In this document: in pieces, positions 1-9,700 of the stretch | Numbering within the stretch: the stretch's first letter is position 1 | How the letters are laid out: every line of letters starts with the position of its first letter | DNA from: an uncultured Bacteroidales bacterium | GTDB taxonomy: Bacteria; Bacteroidota; Bacteroidia; Bacteroidales; Bacteroidaceae | DNA length: 38,205 bases | NCBI GenBank assembly: GCA_902788315.1 | Contig: CADAJS010000027.1 | Coordinates: 1-38,205, forward strand | Reading direction: 5' to 3' | Program-made: the position numbers and the translations under genes | Notes under the pieces: generated by a model | Told to the model about the DNA's origin: nothing | What the model saw: only the letters and a program-made list of their open reading frames with translations | Database searches by the model: none

Positions 1-6
1 AAATAG

Positions 7-46
7 TTTATCACGCGTGATAAAAGAGTTTATCACACGTGATAAA
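7..46. repeat. Two palindromes in 22-bp register
   Basis: TTTATCACGCGTGATAAA at 7-24 is a perfect 18-bp palindrome. TTTATCACACGTGATAAA at 29-46 is the same element with one changed base. Their starts are 22 bp apart, two turns of B-DNA, so both would face the same side of the helix. The block lies beyond the 3' end of the large minus-strand gene and may continue left of the window. It could be a dimeric-regulator operator pair or part of a phased repeat array. What is seen is only the repeat; the role is inference. Confidence 0.7.
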
Positions 47-197
47 GTCCACAGGAACACGTCATGGGAAATAATGGCGAGTTAAGAGCTCCCGAAACTT
101 AAATAAACATCATTATCATCATAACGCTCGCTCGGCTCCGCCGCTTGGCTTGTCCAAGATTGACCGATTCGGGTTAAAAAAAGTCCCTAATCTCTAA
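47..197. other. Non-coding spacer
   Basis: No convincing gene is seen on either strand. A short A-run at about 178-184 would be a T-tract on the minus strand, some 15 nt beyond the terminator-like hairpin at 198-254. Confidence 0.4.
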
Positions 198-254
198 TCC
201 TCTATAACGCAAGCAAGCCCGGCAGTCTGCCGGGCTTGCTTGCGTTATAGAGGA
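198..254 (-). terminator. Perfect 28-bp inverted repeat, probable terminator
   Basis: Positions 198-225 and 227-254 are exact reverse complements around a single central base at 226, giving a very stable GC-rich hairpin. It begins 10 bp beyond the stop codon of the 2039-residue minus-strand gene, the normal place for its terminator. A T-tract (minus strand) follows only after about 15 nt, so it is not a textbook intrinsic terminator and may act as a 3'-end stabilising hairpin or bidirectional barrier. Confidence 0.7.
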
Positions 255-263
255 TGTGTCGGT

Positions 264-3200
264 TTACTTCACCACTACCTTGCGGCCAGCGATGATGTAG
301 AGGCCCTTAGGCAGCGACTTCACGTCGGCAGCATTGGCCCGTACGAGACGTCCGTCGAGCGTATAGATGCCCGTAGCCATAGGCTTCTCGGTGCGTGTGT
401 TCTGCTCGATGGCAATCTGCTGGATGCCTGTGAGCTTCTCCTTGTTGAAGGTGGGATAGCTACCCTCGGCCATGTCGCATGTCCAGGGATCGCCCCAGCT
501 TACCACGTACTGCTGCAGGTCGGCGAAGTTGGTGCCGTCATAGTAGCGGGTACCGGATACCACATCGTTCTCGGCCGTTGCGCCAAACTCCGTAGCGTTG
601 TTCCAAACCACGCAGTTGGTGTAGGTGCTGGCCGGCGTGCTGGCATTCTGTCCGCCGCCGATGATACCGCCACCCTTGTTCTGCGTGCCGGCTGCATAGA
701 CATTCTCCATCGTCAGCTCATCACGAATACGTCCTACGATACCGCCCACGTAGTTTACAGCGCTGGTGATCTCGAGGTTCGTGTAGCAGTTCTTGATGAT
801 GCTGGGGCCGCCGATATTACCAATCAGACCGCCGCAGTAGGAGGAAGCCACATTCAGCTTACCGGTTACCCAGACGTTCTCGAGCGTATTGGTGTACTTG
901 ACGCCGTTAGCGTCGGCATAGTTGGTATGGCCCATGTAGCCACCGATTACGCCGCCACCGGTGTTCTCTGAATAGATGTTCACATTCTCGAAGCCTACGT
1001 TGCGCACAGCACCGCAGAATACGCCGAATACGCTGCTATACTCGTAGCCGCTGCAGGAGAGGTTGCTCACCACATGGCCCTGTCCGTCGAAGTCGAGCCA
1101 GTTCATCCAGCTCTTTCCGTCGGCCGTGTTGGTGGCATCGTTCAGCGGCATCCAGTTGCCAGCCTCGCTCATATCGATGTCGGCGGTCAGCTTGACGTAA
1201 GTGGTCGTGCCCGTGTGCATCTTGTTGTGCAGATCCACAAACTCCTCGGCAGTAGCAATCTCGTAGGGATCGTCCTGCGTGCCCTTGTGTACCTTGCCGA
1301 TTCCGGTGACAGCTCTCAGTGCATCTATGAGAGCCTCCAGCTCGTCAATGTCAGCCTGTGTGCCCTTACCGGTCTTGGCCAGGTCGTACTTAGCATCAGC
1401 CACGGGGCTCAGAGCATCCACGGCTGCCTTCACGTCGGCATTCGTGTTGTAGAGGCTGCCCTCGCCAGTGCCCACGCTGTACATCTGGAACTCTGTAATG
1501 TTCCAATACTGGTTGTTGCTCGTTACGTGCAGGATGTAGAAGCGGATGTACTGGCATGCTTCTCCCAGCTGGATGGGCTCCTCCGTCTCGAAGTGAGCGC
1601 CGTTTTCGTTAGGAATGTCGTACTGCACAGTAGTGAGAACCTTCCAGCTACTCTCGTCGTTCGGCGTATTGGTACCCTCGATGCGGATACGGTCGGGGGT
1701 ATCGTGCCAGTTCTGTGCAGGCGTACCGTCGCTGCGGCCCGTGTACTCCATGTAGAAGGCATTCACGGCAGCCGGCAGGCTCACCTGGAAGTACTCGCCC
1801 GAATTCTCCAGCGGAAGGTCAATACGCGAGTGGAAGTAACTCAGCAGGTCACCGTCAACCATATTAGAAATGGGGTAGTCCGTATTCCAAGCACAGTTCT
1901 CAGAGAGCTGCGAGGGATCGGTAATCAGCGGCTGGTGTCCGTCGAGCTTCGTCATGTTGATCAGACCCTGAGCCTCCTGAGCCATTGCCAGCAGTTCGGC
2001 ATTGACTGCGTCGAAGTTAGCATAAGCACCGTTGTCCAGCAGGCGCACGACGTAGTGCGTGTTGTCCAGGACGGGAGTAGCGTCGTCGGGCAGTGTCTGG
2101 TACCAAGCCACGCCGTCGCCCTCGGTGGCGCCACCGTTGAGCAGATAGGCAATCTCGCCCGATGCGAAGCGGGGAGCAGAAACATTGGCCTGGCTGTTGG
2201 TGGTGGTGCCGACCTGCGAGCTGGTCACACGGGCGAAGTTGGTGTAGCAATTCTCCACCGTACCTACCCACTTGGAGTCGTTCTGTGTGTCGCCGGCAAT
2301 ACCGCCAAAGCGGTCGCCGTGGCCCGAGAGGGTGACGTTGAAGGCGTAGCAGTTCTTCACCGTACCGCCGCATACAGCACCTACTACGCCACCGCATACA
2401 CGCGAGCCAGTCAGGATTGAGGAGTTCGTCACGAAGCAGTTCTCCACGAGACCCGTGCTGGTGGTCGATGCAGTCACCGTACCGACGAGTCCGCCGGCGC
2501 GGCAGTCCATCGAAGCGTTGAACGAAGCACCGACAACGCCCAGGTTACGTACCGTACCTGTCAAGACACCGAAGAGACCTACACCATTGCCCTCGCCAGT
2601 CTCATTGATGACGAAGTTCGAAACGACGTGTCCCTTTCCGTCGAACGTACCGGCATAGCCAGGATTGCTCACGCCCTCGGGGCCAGCTGTCTTATTATAG
2701 CAGGGAGCCACTCCGATGGGTGTCCAGCCATTACCTTGCAGGTCGAGGTCTGTCGTGAGGTCGGCATCAACGGTGGAATAGAATCCCGAGTTGACCAGTG
2801 CGCCAAACACGATGAATTCCTTGAGGTTGGAAAGGGTGACCTTATTGTCCACAATCTGGGGAACGAAGGAGAGTCCCTCGAAGGGATTGGCGGCCAGAGC
2901 CTCCTCGTAGGAATATGTGCCATCCACGTAAGCATCGCTGATGACGCTATGGGTAGTCTTCATCGTATTTTGTTCCTCCTCGGTAAGCAGTTTCATATCA
3001 TACATGATGCTATAGAGGTCGTTGAGTGCCTCTGCCTGGGTCATCATCATGGCGTAGGCCTGCTTGCAGTCATATACGCGCTGCATCAGGTCGCCCAGCG
3101 AAGCTATCTGTGCCATCTTGTTGTCAGCCGCAGGACCATTCTCGACAGCCTGGACCACCTCCTCCTTGAGGGCATTGCTGTAGCTTGGTGTTGCAGCGTA

Positions 3201-6200
3201 GTCGTAGCTGTCGATCTTGTAGTCGTTGGCCAGCGTGCTCAGTCGTGCGAGCTGGCCGTCCAGCGTGGCATCGTAGGCAGCGACAGAGGTCTCGGAGCTG
3301 GCCGTACCGCAATACTTCATGCGGAAGGCACCGATCCAAGTCTCGTTCGTCGAGTTGCAGCCCAGGGTATTGATACCCAGCGTGAGCTTGCCGTCCTCGC
3401 CCACCTCGGCTACGATGACATTCTCGTAAGCGCCCTCGTCAAAGGCATAAGCCGAGGCTTCGGTCGAGTTGGGGATGTAGCCGATTGGATCTACTTCCTC
3501 GCCGTAAACAGGCTCGTAGCGATCCTTGTTGGCAGTCTCGGTGGAGAGCATGCCCTCGTAGCGCGTGGGCAGATATACCTTATTATTATTGGCGAAGAAG
3601 AAGGCCGCCTGGTTCAGGTTATCGTTGGCGCCCGCAGCACGATAGTAGGCATTCACGCGAATCTCGTAGATACCGGGCTGCAGGTCGGTGATGGTCTGCG
3701 ACAGGCAGGTCTTGCCATTCGAATAGGCCACGTACTTCGTTTCGGCAGCGGCCACGTTCGACACGCTCATCGAGCCGTTCTCGATGGTCCAGTTCTTGGT
3801 GCCCTCCTTGAAGGCGGGGTTCATGATCAGGCTTGTGATGTCGGAGCCCTCGGTGTATCCACCGGCCACGGCCCAGTCGAGCATCCGCTGCACGAAGTCT
3901 GTCTCTGTAGTAATGGCCTCGTTGTCGAGCTCACGCATGTCCATGACATAGGAGTAGGATCCGTTGGGATACGTGTCGTTGGGTTCGATATCGGTGTCCA
4001 GGTAAGCGTCCAGGATCTCGCGGTTAGTGCCGGTCACGCTGGGGTTGGCCTCCAGATAAGCCTTCACCTCGTCGATCTTTGCCTGATATGCGGCATAGCA
4101 CTTGGCCGACTCAATCAGCTGGTTCTTCATCTCCATCGTCTGATTGTAGAGAGTGAAGAAATCGGCAATGGTACTTACGGCGCTCAGGTTGTCCAACACA
4201 GCCACGTAGGCATCCACGAGGCTCTTCTGGCAGATGACCTCATCGCTGTACGTATATTCTTTCTCACAGATTTCGTCGCGCTCGAATTCGAATCCGTCCT
4301 CGGCAATGCTGAAGAAGGTATTACCGCCCTGGAGCACATAGCCGTGTGTAGCGTCGAGCACGGGCGTCTCGTCGTCTTCCAGATTCTGGCGCCATACGGA
4401 CTCGAGAGTGGTCTTGCTGCCGTTCAGCTTATAGGCAATCTCGCCGTTGGCAAAGCGCTCGGCGCTCACTCCAGCCTCGCTGTTGGTGGTGGTACCGACC
4501 TGCGAGCTAGTCACGCGACCGAAGTCGGTGTAGCAGTTCTCCACCGTACCTACCCATCCATTGTCGTTCTTCGTGTCGCCGGCAATACCGCCAAAGCGGT
4601 CGCCGTGGCCCGAGAGGGTGACGTTGAAGGCGTAGCAGTTCTTCACCGTACCGCCACAGATGGCACCCACCAGACCGCCGCACACACGCTCGGTGGTCAG
4701 GATGGTGGAGTTCGTCACGTAGCAGTTCTCGATGAGACCTGCGCTACGGCCCGAGGCGGTCACCGTACCGGCCAGTGCACCGACGCGGCAGTCGTCCGTG
4801 GCATTGAACGATACTCCGTCAATGCCCAGGTTCTTCACCGTACCCGTCACGATACCGAAGAGACCCAGTGCATCGCCTTTGACTCCCTCCTTGATAGTGA
4901 AGTTCGATACGATGTGACCCTGTCCGTCATAGATACCCTCGAAGCCGCCGTTGACCACGCCAGCCTCGTTGTCCGTCTTGTTGTAGCAGGGACCGATTCC
5001 GATGGCCGACCAATCGCCACCGCCCAGGTCGATGTCCTCTGTCTGGCGCACCTTGGCGTCCGTCTTGATGCCCTTGTTCACGATATTGGCCAGCTCGAAG
5101 AGGTCATCGGCTGACGATACGAGATAGTATCCGTCGGCATCCTGCTGAAGGTTGATGTCCGAACCTACGATGCTCTGGTATTCCGACTTCGTGATGAAGT
5201 GAATGTTGCGGATATCCATCGTGATGCCGGCGTCAGCACCCAGGTCGAGACGCAGGAAGGTGCCAAAGGCACCCCAGTTGAGTGAAGCAATCGGGTTGCC
5301 CATATCCAAATAGAATGTCGTCCAGTCCTCAGCAGCGGGCAGGTCGAAGAAGAACTCACGTTGGGCAGCAATAGGGGAGAGGAAGAACTCGGATCCGGCA
5401 GCACCCATCGTACACTTGTATTCGAAGGTCAGCACGGTCTCGTCCTCGCCCAGCGCCTTCTCCAAGGCCGACCAGTAGATGTAGGGGTCGGGGCCTGTGG
5501 TCACCAGCTCATAGCTGTACGGCTCTTCGAGCTCGGTGCAGGTCATGGCGTTGATGGTACCATTGGGCATCGTGAAGTAGGGAGTGTACTCCTGCTCGTC
5601 GGCATGCTCCTCGGCGCCGGTATCCTTTGCCTTCACGGCATCGTACAGCTCCTCTACAGCCTCGGCTTCCAATGCCGAGCCATAGACACGTGCGATGGCA
5701 ATATCGCCGGTAAAGGCGTTGGTGGCGTTACCCTTGGTCGAGGGGTCGGCACCGATGCAGAACCACATGCTGCCCTCCTTGGGCTCCTGGTATGTACCGT
5801 CGGCATCCAGCGTGGCGCAGAGCTTGCCATCGACATAGATGGACATCAGGCCCTCGTCCTTGTCCCAGGTGCCCACCACATGGTAGTACTTGCCGGGCTC
5901 CACGGTCACGCCGCTGTACACGTTCTTGTTTGCCTCGCCGATATAGTCGGCATAGAAGAGCGAGAAGTTCTGCTTGGAGCCGGAGATGGACAGCGCGCCG
6001 CCGCCAGTCTGCTGATTCGAGAAGTACTTGCTCGTTACGTCGAGTTCCGAGGGATCGGTCAGCGGGCGAATCAGTGCCTCGAAGGAGTGACTGCCCGTGA
6101 GTGCCTTGCGCACCTTTTCGTTCTCCTCGTAGTCCACGCGGAAGAACGTCTTGGGGCTCTGTCCCCAGACATTGTTGCGGAAGCAAGCCTCGTTGATTCC

Positions 6201-6383
6201 ATACTTGAGACTCTTCACCACGTAGGGCATGCCCACGGGGATAATCTCGTTTTGCATGTCGGAAACGTCTGTCGCCGTTCCGTCGTCATTGAAGACCACG
6301 TCCAGGATGTCGGCCTTGGGCTGTGCCGCAGCGCCGAGTCCCACCAGAAGTGCAATCATCAATGAATACAGTTTTTGTTTCAT
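264..6383 (-). CDS. Giant secreted multidomain protein (LamG, GLUG blocks, discoidin-like domain, C-terminal sorting-like tail)
   Basis: This 2039-residue protein begins with a Sec signal peptide (MKQKLYSLMIALLVGLGAAA). Domains in order: a LamG/concanavalin-like fold at about 90-250 (EALIRPL; YYHVVGTWD); a first GLUG block at about 420-680 (GLFGIVTGTVKNLGIDG; GGLVGAICGGTVKNCY); helical spacers; a galactose-binding-like domain at about 855-1030 (LQPGIYEIRVNAYYRA); a second GLUG block at about 1180-1450; an F5/8-type-C-like domain at about 1495-1640; and a third GLUG block at about 1700-1980. The last 40 residues (GIYTLDGRLV then LPKGLYIIAGRKVVVK) resemble type IX secretion sorting tails of Bacteroidetes. 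The likely place is the cell surface, probably binding glycan. No catalytic domain is recognised. It is paralogous to the next minus-strand gene. The promoter at 6483-6514 supports this start with a leader of about 90 nt. Confidence 0.85.
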   Translation of the reverse strand: MKQKLYSLMIALLVGLGAAAQPKADILDVVFNDDGTATDVSDMQNEIIPVGMPYVVKSLKYGINEACFRNNVWGQSPKTFFRVDYEENEKVRKALTGSHSFEALIRPLTDPSELDVTSKYFSNQQTGGGALSISGSKQNFSLFYADYIGEANKNVYSGVTVEPGKYYHVVGTWDKDEGLMSIYVDGKLCATLDADGTYQEPKEGSMWFCIGADPSTKGNATNAFTGDIAIARVYGSALEAEAVEELYDAVKAKDTGAEEHADEQEYTPYFTMPNGTINAMTCTELEEPYSYELVTTGPDPYIYWSALEKALGEDETVLTFEYKCTMGAAGSEFFLSPIAAQREFFFDLPAAEDWTTFYLDMGNPIASLNWGAFGTFLRLDLGADAGITMDIRNIHFITKSEYQSIVGSDINLQQDADGYYLVSSADDLFELANIVNKGIKTDAKVRQTEDIDLGGGDWSAIGIGPCYNKTDNEAGVVNGGFEGIYDGQGHIVSNFTIKEGVKGDALGLFGIVTGTVKNLGIDGVSFNATDDCRVGALAGTVTASGRSAGLIENCYVTNSTILTTERVCGGLVGAICGGTVKNCYAFNVTLSGHGDRFGGIAGDTKNDNGWVGTVENCYTDFGRVTSSQVGTTTNSEAGVSAERFANGEIAYKLNGSKTTLESVWRQNLEDDETPVLDATHGYVLQGGNTFFSIAEDGFEFERDEICEKEYTYSDEVICQKSLVDAYVAVLDNLSAVSTIADFFTLYNQTMEMKNQLIESAKCYAAYQAKIDEVKAYLEANPSVTGTNREILDAYLDTDIEPNDTYPNGSYSYVMDMRELDNEAITTETDFVQRMLDWAVAGGYTEGSDITSLIMNPAFKEGTKNWTIENGSMSVSNVAAAETKYVAYSNGKTCLSQTITDLQPGIYEIRVNAYYRAAGANDNLNQAAFFFANNNKVYLPTRYEGMLSTETANKDRYEPVYGEEVDPIGYIPNSTEASAYAFDEGAYENVIVAEVGEDGKLTLGINTLGCNSTNETWIGAFRMKYCGTASSETSVAAYDATLDGQLARLSTLANDYKIDSYDYAATPSYSNALKEEVVQAVENGPAADNKMAQIASLGDLMQRVYDCKQAYAMMMTQAEALNDLYSIMYDMKLLTEEEQNTMKTTHSVISDAYVDGTYSYEEALAANPFEGLSFVPQIVDNKVTLSNLKEFIVFGALVNSGFYSTVDADLTTDLDLQGNGWTPIGVAPCYNKTAGPEGVSNPGYAGTFDGKGHVVSNFVINETGEGNGVGLFGVLTGTVRNLGVVGASFNASMDCRAGGLVGTVTASTTSTGLVENCFVTNSSILTGSRVCGGVVGAVCGGTVKNCYAFNVTLSGHGDRFGGIAGDTQNDSKWVGTVENCYTNFARVTSSQVGTTTNSQANVSAPRFASGEIAYLLNGGATEGDGVAWYQTLPDDATPVLDNTHYVVRLLDNGAYANFDAVNAELLAMAQEAQGLINMTKLDGHQPLITDPSQLSENCAWNTDYPISNMVDGDLLSYFHSRIDLPLENSGEYFQVSLPAAVNAFYMEYTGRSDGTPAQNWHDTPDRIRIEGTNTPNDESSWKVLTTVQYDIPNENGAHFETEEPIQLGEACQYIRFYILHVTSNNQYWNITEFQMYSVGTGEGSLYNTNADVKAAVDALSPVADAKYDLAKTGKGTQADIDELEALIDALRAVTGIGKVHKGTQDDPYEIATAEEFVDLHNKMHTGTTTYVKLTADIDMSEAGNWMPLNDATNTADGKSWMNWLDFDGQGHVVSNLSCSGYEYSSVFGVFCGAVRNVGFENVNIYSENTGGGVIGGYMGHTNYADANGVKYTNTLENVWVTGKLNVASSYCGGLIGNIGGPSIIKNCYTNLEITSAVNYVGGIVGRIRDELTMENVYAAGTQNKGGGIIGGGQNASTPASTYTNCVVWNNATEFGATAENDVVSGTRYYDGTNFADLQQYVVSWGDPWTCDMAEGSYPTFNKEKLTGIQQIAIEQNTRTEKPMATGIYTLDGRLVRANAADVKSLPKGLYIIAGRKVVVK
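2287..2369. repeat. 83-bp exact direct repeat, copy 1 (copy 2 at 4573-4655)
   Basis: Bases 2287-2369 and 4573-4655 are identical, inside GLUG blocks 2 and 1 of the same gene. The surrounding few hundred bases are also similar but diverged. Exact identity embedded in weaker similarity suggests recent gene conversion or duplication between the blocks. Confidence 0.8.
4573..4655. repeat. 83-bp exact direct repeat, copy 2
   Basis: Second copy of the repeat at 2287-2369, in GLUG block 1. Recombination between the copies would delete about 2.3 kb in frame (distance 2286 bp, a multiple of three). Confidence 0.8.
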
Positions 6384-6482
6384 TTTGATTTTGTTTAAGG
6401 TGAATAATTAGTTTGGTTTATATATGTTTTTACTTTCTCTCTACAGCGTTCTCCATACGCATCGAGCGCATGAGTGACAATG

Positions 6483-6514
6483 CAAAAATAGCAGTTTCTC
6501 TCAAAAAATGCAAA
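6483..6514 (-). promoter_or_regulatory. Bacteroidetes-type promoter of the 2039-residue surface protein gene
   Basis: On the minus strand a -7 element TATTTTTG (6483-6490) is preceded by a -33 TTTG (6511-6514) with 20 nt between, matching the Bacteroidetes consensus. The start codon lies about 100 nt downstream. The rest of the 6384-6711 spacer is AT-rich and shows no gene or clear terminator. Confidence 0.65.
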
Positions 6515-6711
6515 ATAATAAACTATTTTTTTACCTATGAGCAAGAAAACGTAACTTTTTGCCCCCGGAGAAGGTATATGTTGTTCTTTGATTCAAGCCA
6601 TATGGGTCGCTTTTTCCGCGACAAATGTCACACAGACGCCATCGTCCGAAGTCTTCTTTCCTTCTTCGTACGACAATGGCCCGAAACAGTATCTTTCCCT
6701 ACGAAGCAGCC

Positions 6712-9700
6712 CTACCTGACCCACGTTTTCCTGCCGTTCACGATGTACAGACCCTTAGACAGCGACTTCAAGGGAGCATCGGTGGCTGCAGGCCGGATGC
6801 GGCGTCCGTCTAACGAATAGACGCCGGAAGATATTCTCCGTACAGCGGTTATTGACTGTGACTCCACGGCAGTGAGCGTGAGCAGGTCGTCCACAAGCTG
6901 CCGCAGGGCATCGATATCGTCCTGGGTGCCCTCGCCTGCCTTTGCCACCTTCAGCTTTTCCGCGGCAAGTGCCGACAGGCGGTCCACAGCCAGTGCGACC
7001 GCTGCATCCAGCTCCTGGAGCTTCTCATAATCGTGGGCCAGTGTCTGTGCCTCCTCGATTAAGGCAAACAAGGCGGTGTTGGTCTCGCTGCTGTTTGTGT
7101 AGGCCCCGTTTCCTGTTCGGAGGACAATGGAGTGGTTCGTGTCCAGCACGGGACTATCGTCCTCGCCGAGAGTCTGATACCACACTCGTCCCGGGCCAAA
7201 GGTCTCGCCACCGTTGAGCAGATAGGCAATCTCTCCGCTTTCGAAGCGAGCCGCGCTCACCTGACTCTCACTGTGGCTTACATTGCTGGGATATCCATTG
7301 CTACGTCCTGCACCGGTGACGTAACCTGAGGAATAGCAATTGATGACCGTCCCGACGCGCACACCTCTGTCGTCGCGTCCGTCGCCCACCAGATGGCCGG
7401 CCCGCGGGTAGGGTTGAATGTTATTGCCGAACTCGTAGCAGTTTTCCACTACACCGCCGTAGTTGCCTGCCGCAATGGAACTGACTATCTCGTTGGGATT
7501 GATGACGGTGGAGCCCGTCACGTAACAGTTCTCTATCCGTCCCTCGACCAACTGGCCGCAGAGTGCACCGAAGCGACCTGGGTATGAAGTCTCAGCCTCG
7601 CTCATGACGAAGTGGTAGTTCTCTATGCCCAGGTTTTTCACCGTGCCCGTAACGGTCCCGAAGACTCCGCTGGAGGCGAAGTTGGCATCGTAGGTCGCCC
7701 TGAGGTTTCGGATGACGTGGCCCTGCCCGTCAAACGTGCCGGCATAGCCCGGATTCGTAATGGACTGACCCGAGGTATTCAGCTCGCTGTTCGGTGCATA
7801 GCCGATGGGGGAGTAGTAGTACACGCTGGAGAGGTCGAGGTCGCTCAGCAACACTGCATCCAGGTCTCGATAGAATCCCGAATTGACGATGGCAGAGAAA
7901 ATTACAAAGTCCCTGGCGTTGGATATCTCGGCCACCCCATCAACGATGAATGGCATGAGGACGAGTCCTGTGAAGGGATTGGCATCCAGTGCCTCCTCGG
8001 GGGTGTAGTAGCCTTCGATGTATGCATCGCAGATGGTACCGTAGGCACTGAGCAGCGCGTTGCTCTCCTCCACGGTGAGCGCTCCAGTGCTTACCAGGCT
8101 TTTATAGAGGTTCAGGATGACCTCCCCTTTTGCCAGCACGGCAGAGTAGGACTGTTTGCAGTCATAGACGCGCTGCATCAGGCTACCCAGATTGCCTATC
8201 TGGGCATACTTGTCCTGCAAAGCGCAACTGTCCTCCAATGCTTCTTTTATCTCTGTCCGAAGCGACTGGCTGTAGCTGGGAACCACATTGTAGTCGAAGC
8301 TGCTGCACACATAGTCGTAGGCCAGCGTGTGGAGACGGGAATGCTGGCAGGCAAGGGTTGCGTCGAAGGCCTTGTCGGCGGTCTCGGAATCGGCTGTTCC
8401 GCAATACTTCAGATGGAATGCACCTATCCATGTGTCGTTTGCCTCGTTGCATCCAAGCGTTTGGACTCCCAGCGTGAGCTTTCCGTCCTCGCCCACTTCG
8501 CTCACGATGGTGCTCTCGTAATATCCCTCGCTGAAAGCGTAGCACATCGCTTCAGCGGAGAGGGGGACATAGCCTATGGCGCATCCGCTATTGTCCTCGA
8601 AGAGGCTGTAGTGAACGAGGTGGGGACTCTGGCAGTACATAGGGATGACGTCTTCGGGGTACGTGGGCAGATATACCTTATTATTATTGGCAAAGAGGAA
8701 AGCCGTCTGGTTCAGGTTGGAAATGTCGGCGGCAGCGCGATAGATGGCATTCACCCTCACCTGATAGATGCCTGGGGCGAGTCCCTGGAGAGTCTGCGAG
8801 ATGGTGAGCTTGTTCGTCGAATGGGCCACGTGCCCTACACTGGCATCCACGGCGGCAGAAATGCTCAGCGATCCATTCTGTATGGTCCATCCGCGTGTGC
8901 CGCCGGAAAAGTCGGGGTTCACTATCAGGCTGCTGATGTCGGCGCCCTCCATGTAGCCGCTCTTGATGGCATCGTCGAGCATGGTCTGCACCGAGGCCGT
9001 CTCTTTCTCAAGGGCTTCGTTCCCGAGAGTGCGCGTCCGGATGATGTAGGCATAGGAGCCGTTGGGATACGTGGCGTTGGGACTGATGACTTCGTCCATG
9101 TATGTCTCTAACAAGTCGCGCTTGGGGCCGGAGAAGTTGTCGTTCTCGCTGAGATAGGCCCTCACCTCGTCCACCTTGGCCTGATAGGCTGCGTAATAGC
9201 TGGCCGAGCGCACCATCTCTGCCTTCAGCGCGAGCAGTGCCTCGTAGGCATGAAAGAATTCCTCGGCCGTGAGAGCGTTGTTCAGGATATCGAGCAGTTC
9301 CTCGTAGGAGTCGTTCAGGCTGATGAGACAGATGACGTTCGCATTGAACTCCGACTCGTCCCGATAGATGCCATCGCGAGCGGTGTCGAGATCTCCGTCC
9401 GAGAGATTGATGTAGCTTTCGCCGCTCTGCATCACGAAGCCGTGGGTGCGGTCCAGGACTGGTGCTTCGTCTTCGCCAAGGTCTTGTCTCCACACAGCTT
9501 GGACATCGAAGGTGACTCCGCCGTTGAGCAGAAATGCAATCTCGCCGCTCGCAAAGCGGTCGCCACTGATGCTGGCCTCGCAGTTGAGGGTCGAGCCGGC
9601 CTGCGTGCTTGTCACGCGCTCGTGGTCAGTGTAGCAGTTGAGGACCGTGCCGGTCCATCCGGCATCGTTCCTCGTGTCGCCTGCCACGCCGCCGAAGCGT

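Noticed and set aside
2628..5114. 828-codon plus-strand open frame
   Set aside because: It lies wholly opposite the giant surface-protein gene and has the Val/Ala/His-rich composition of an antisense frame; no family or promoter supports it.
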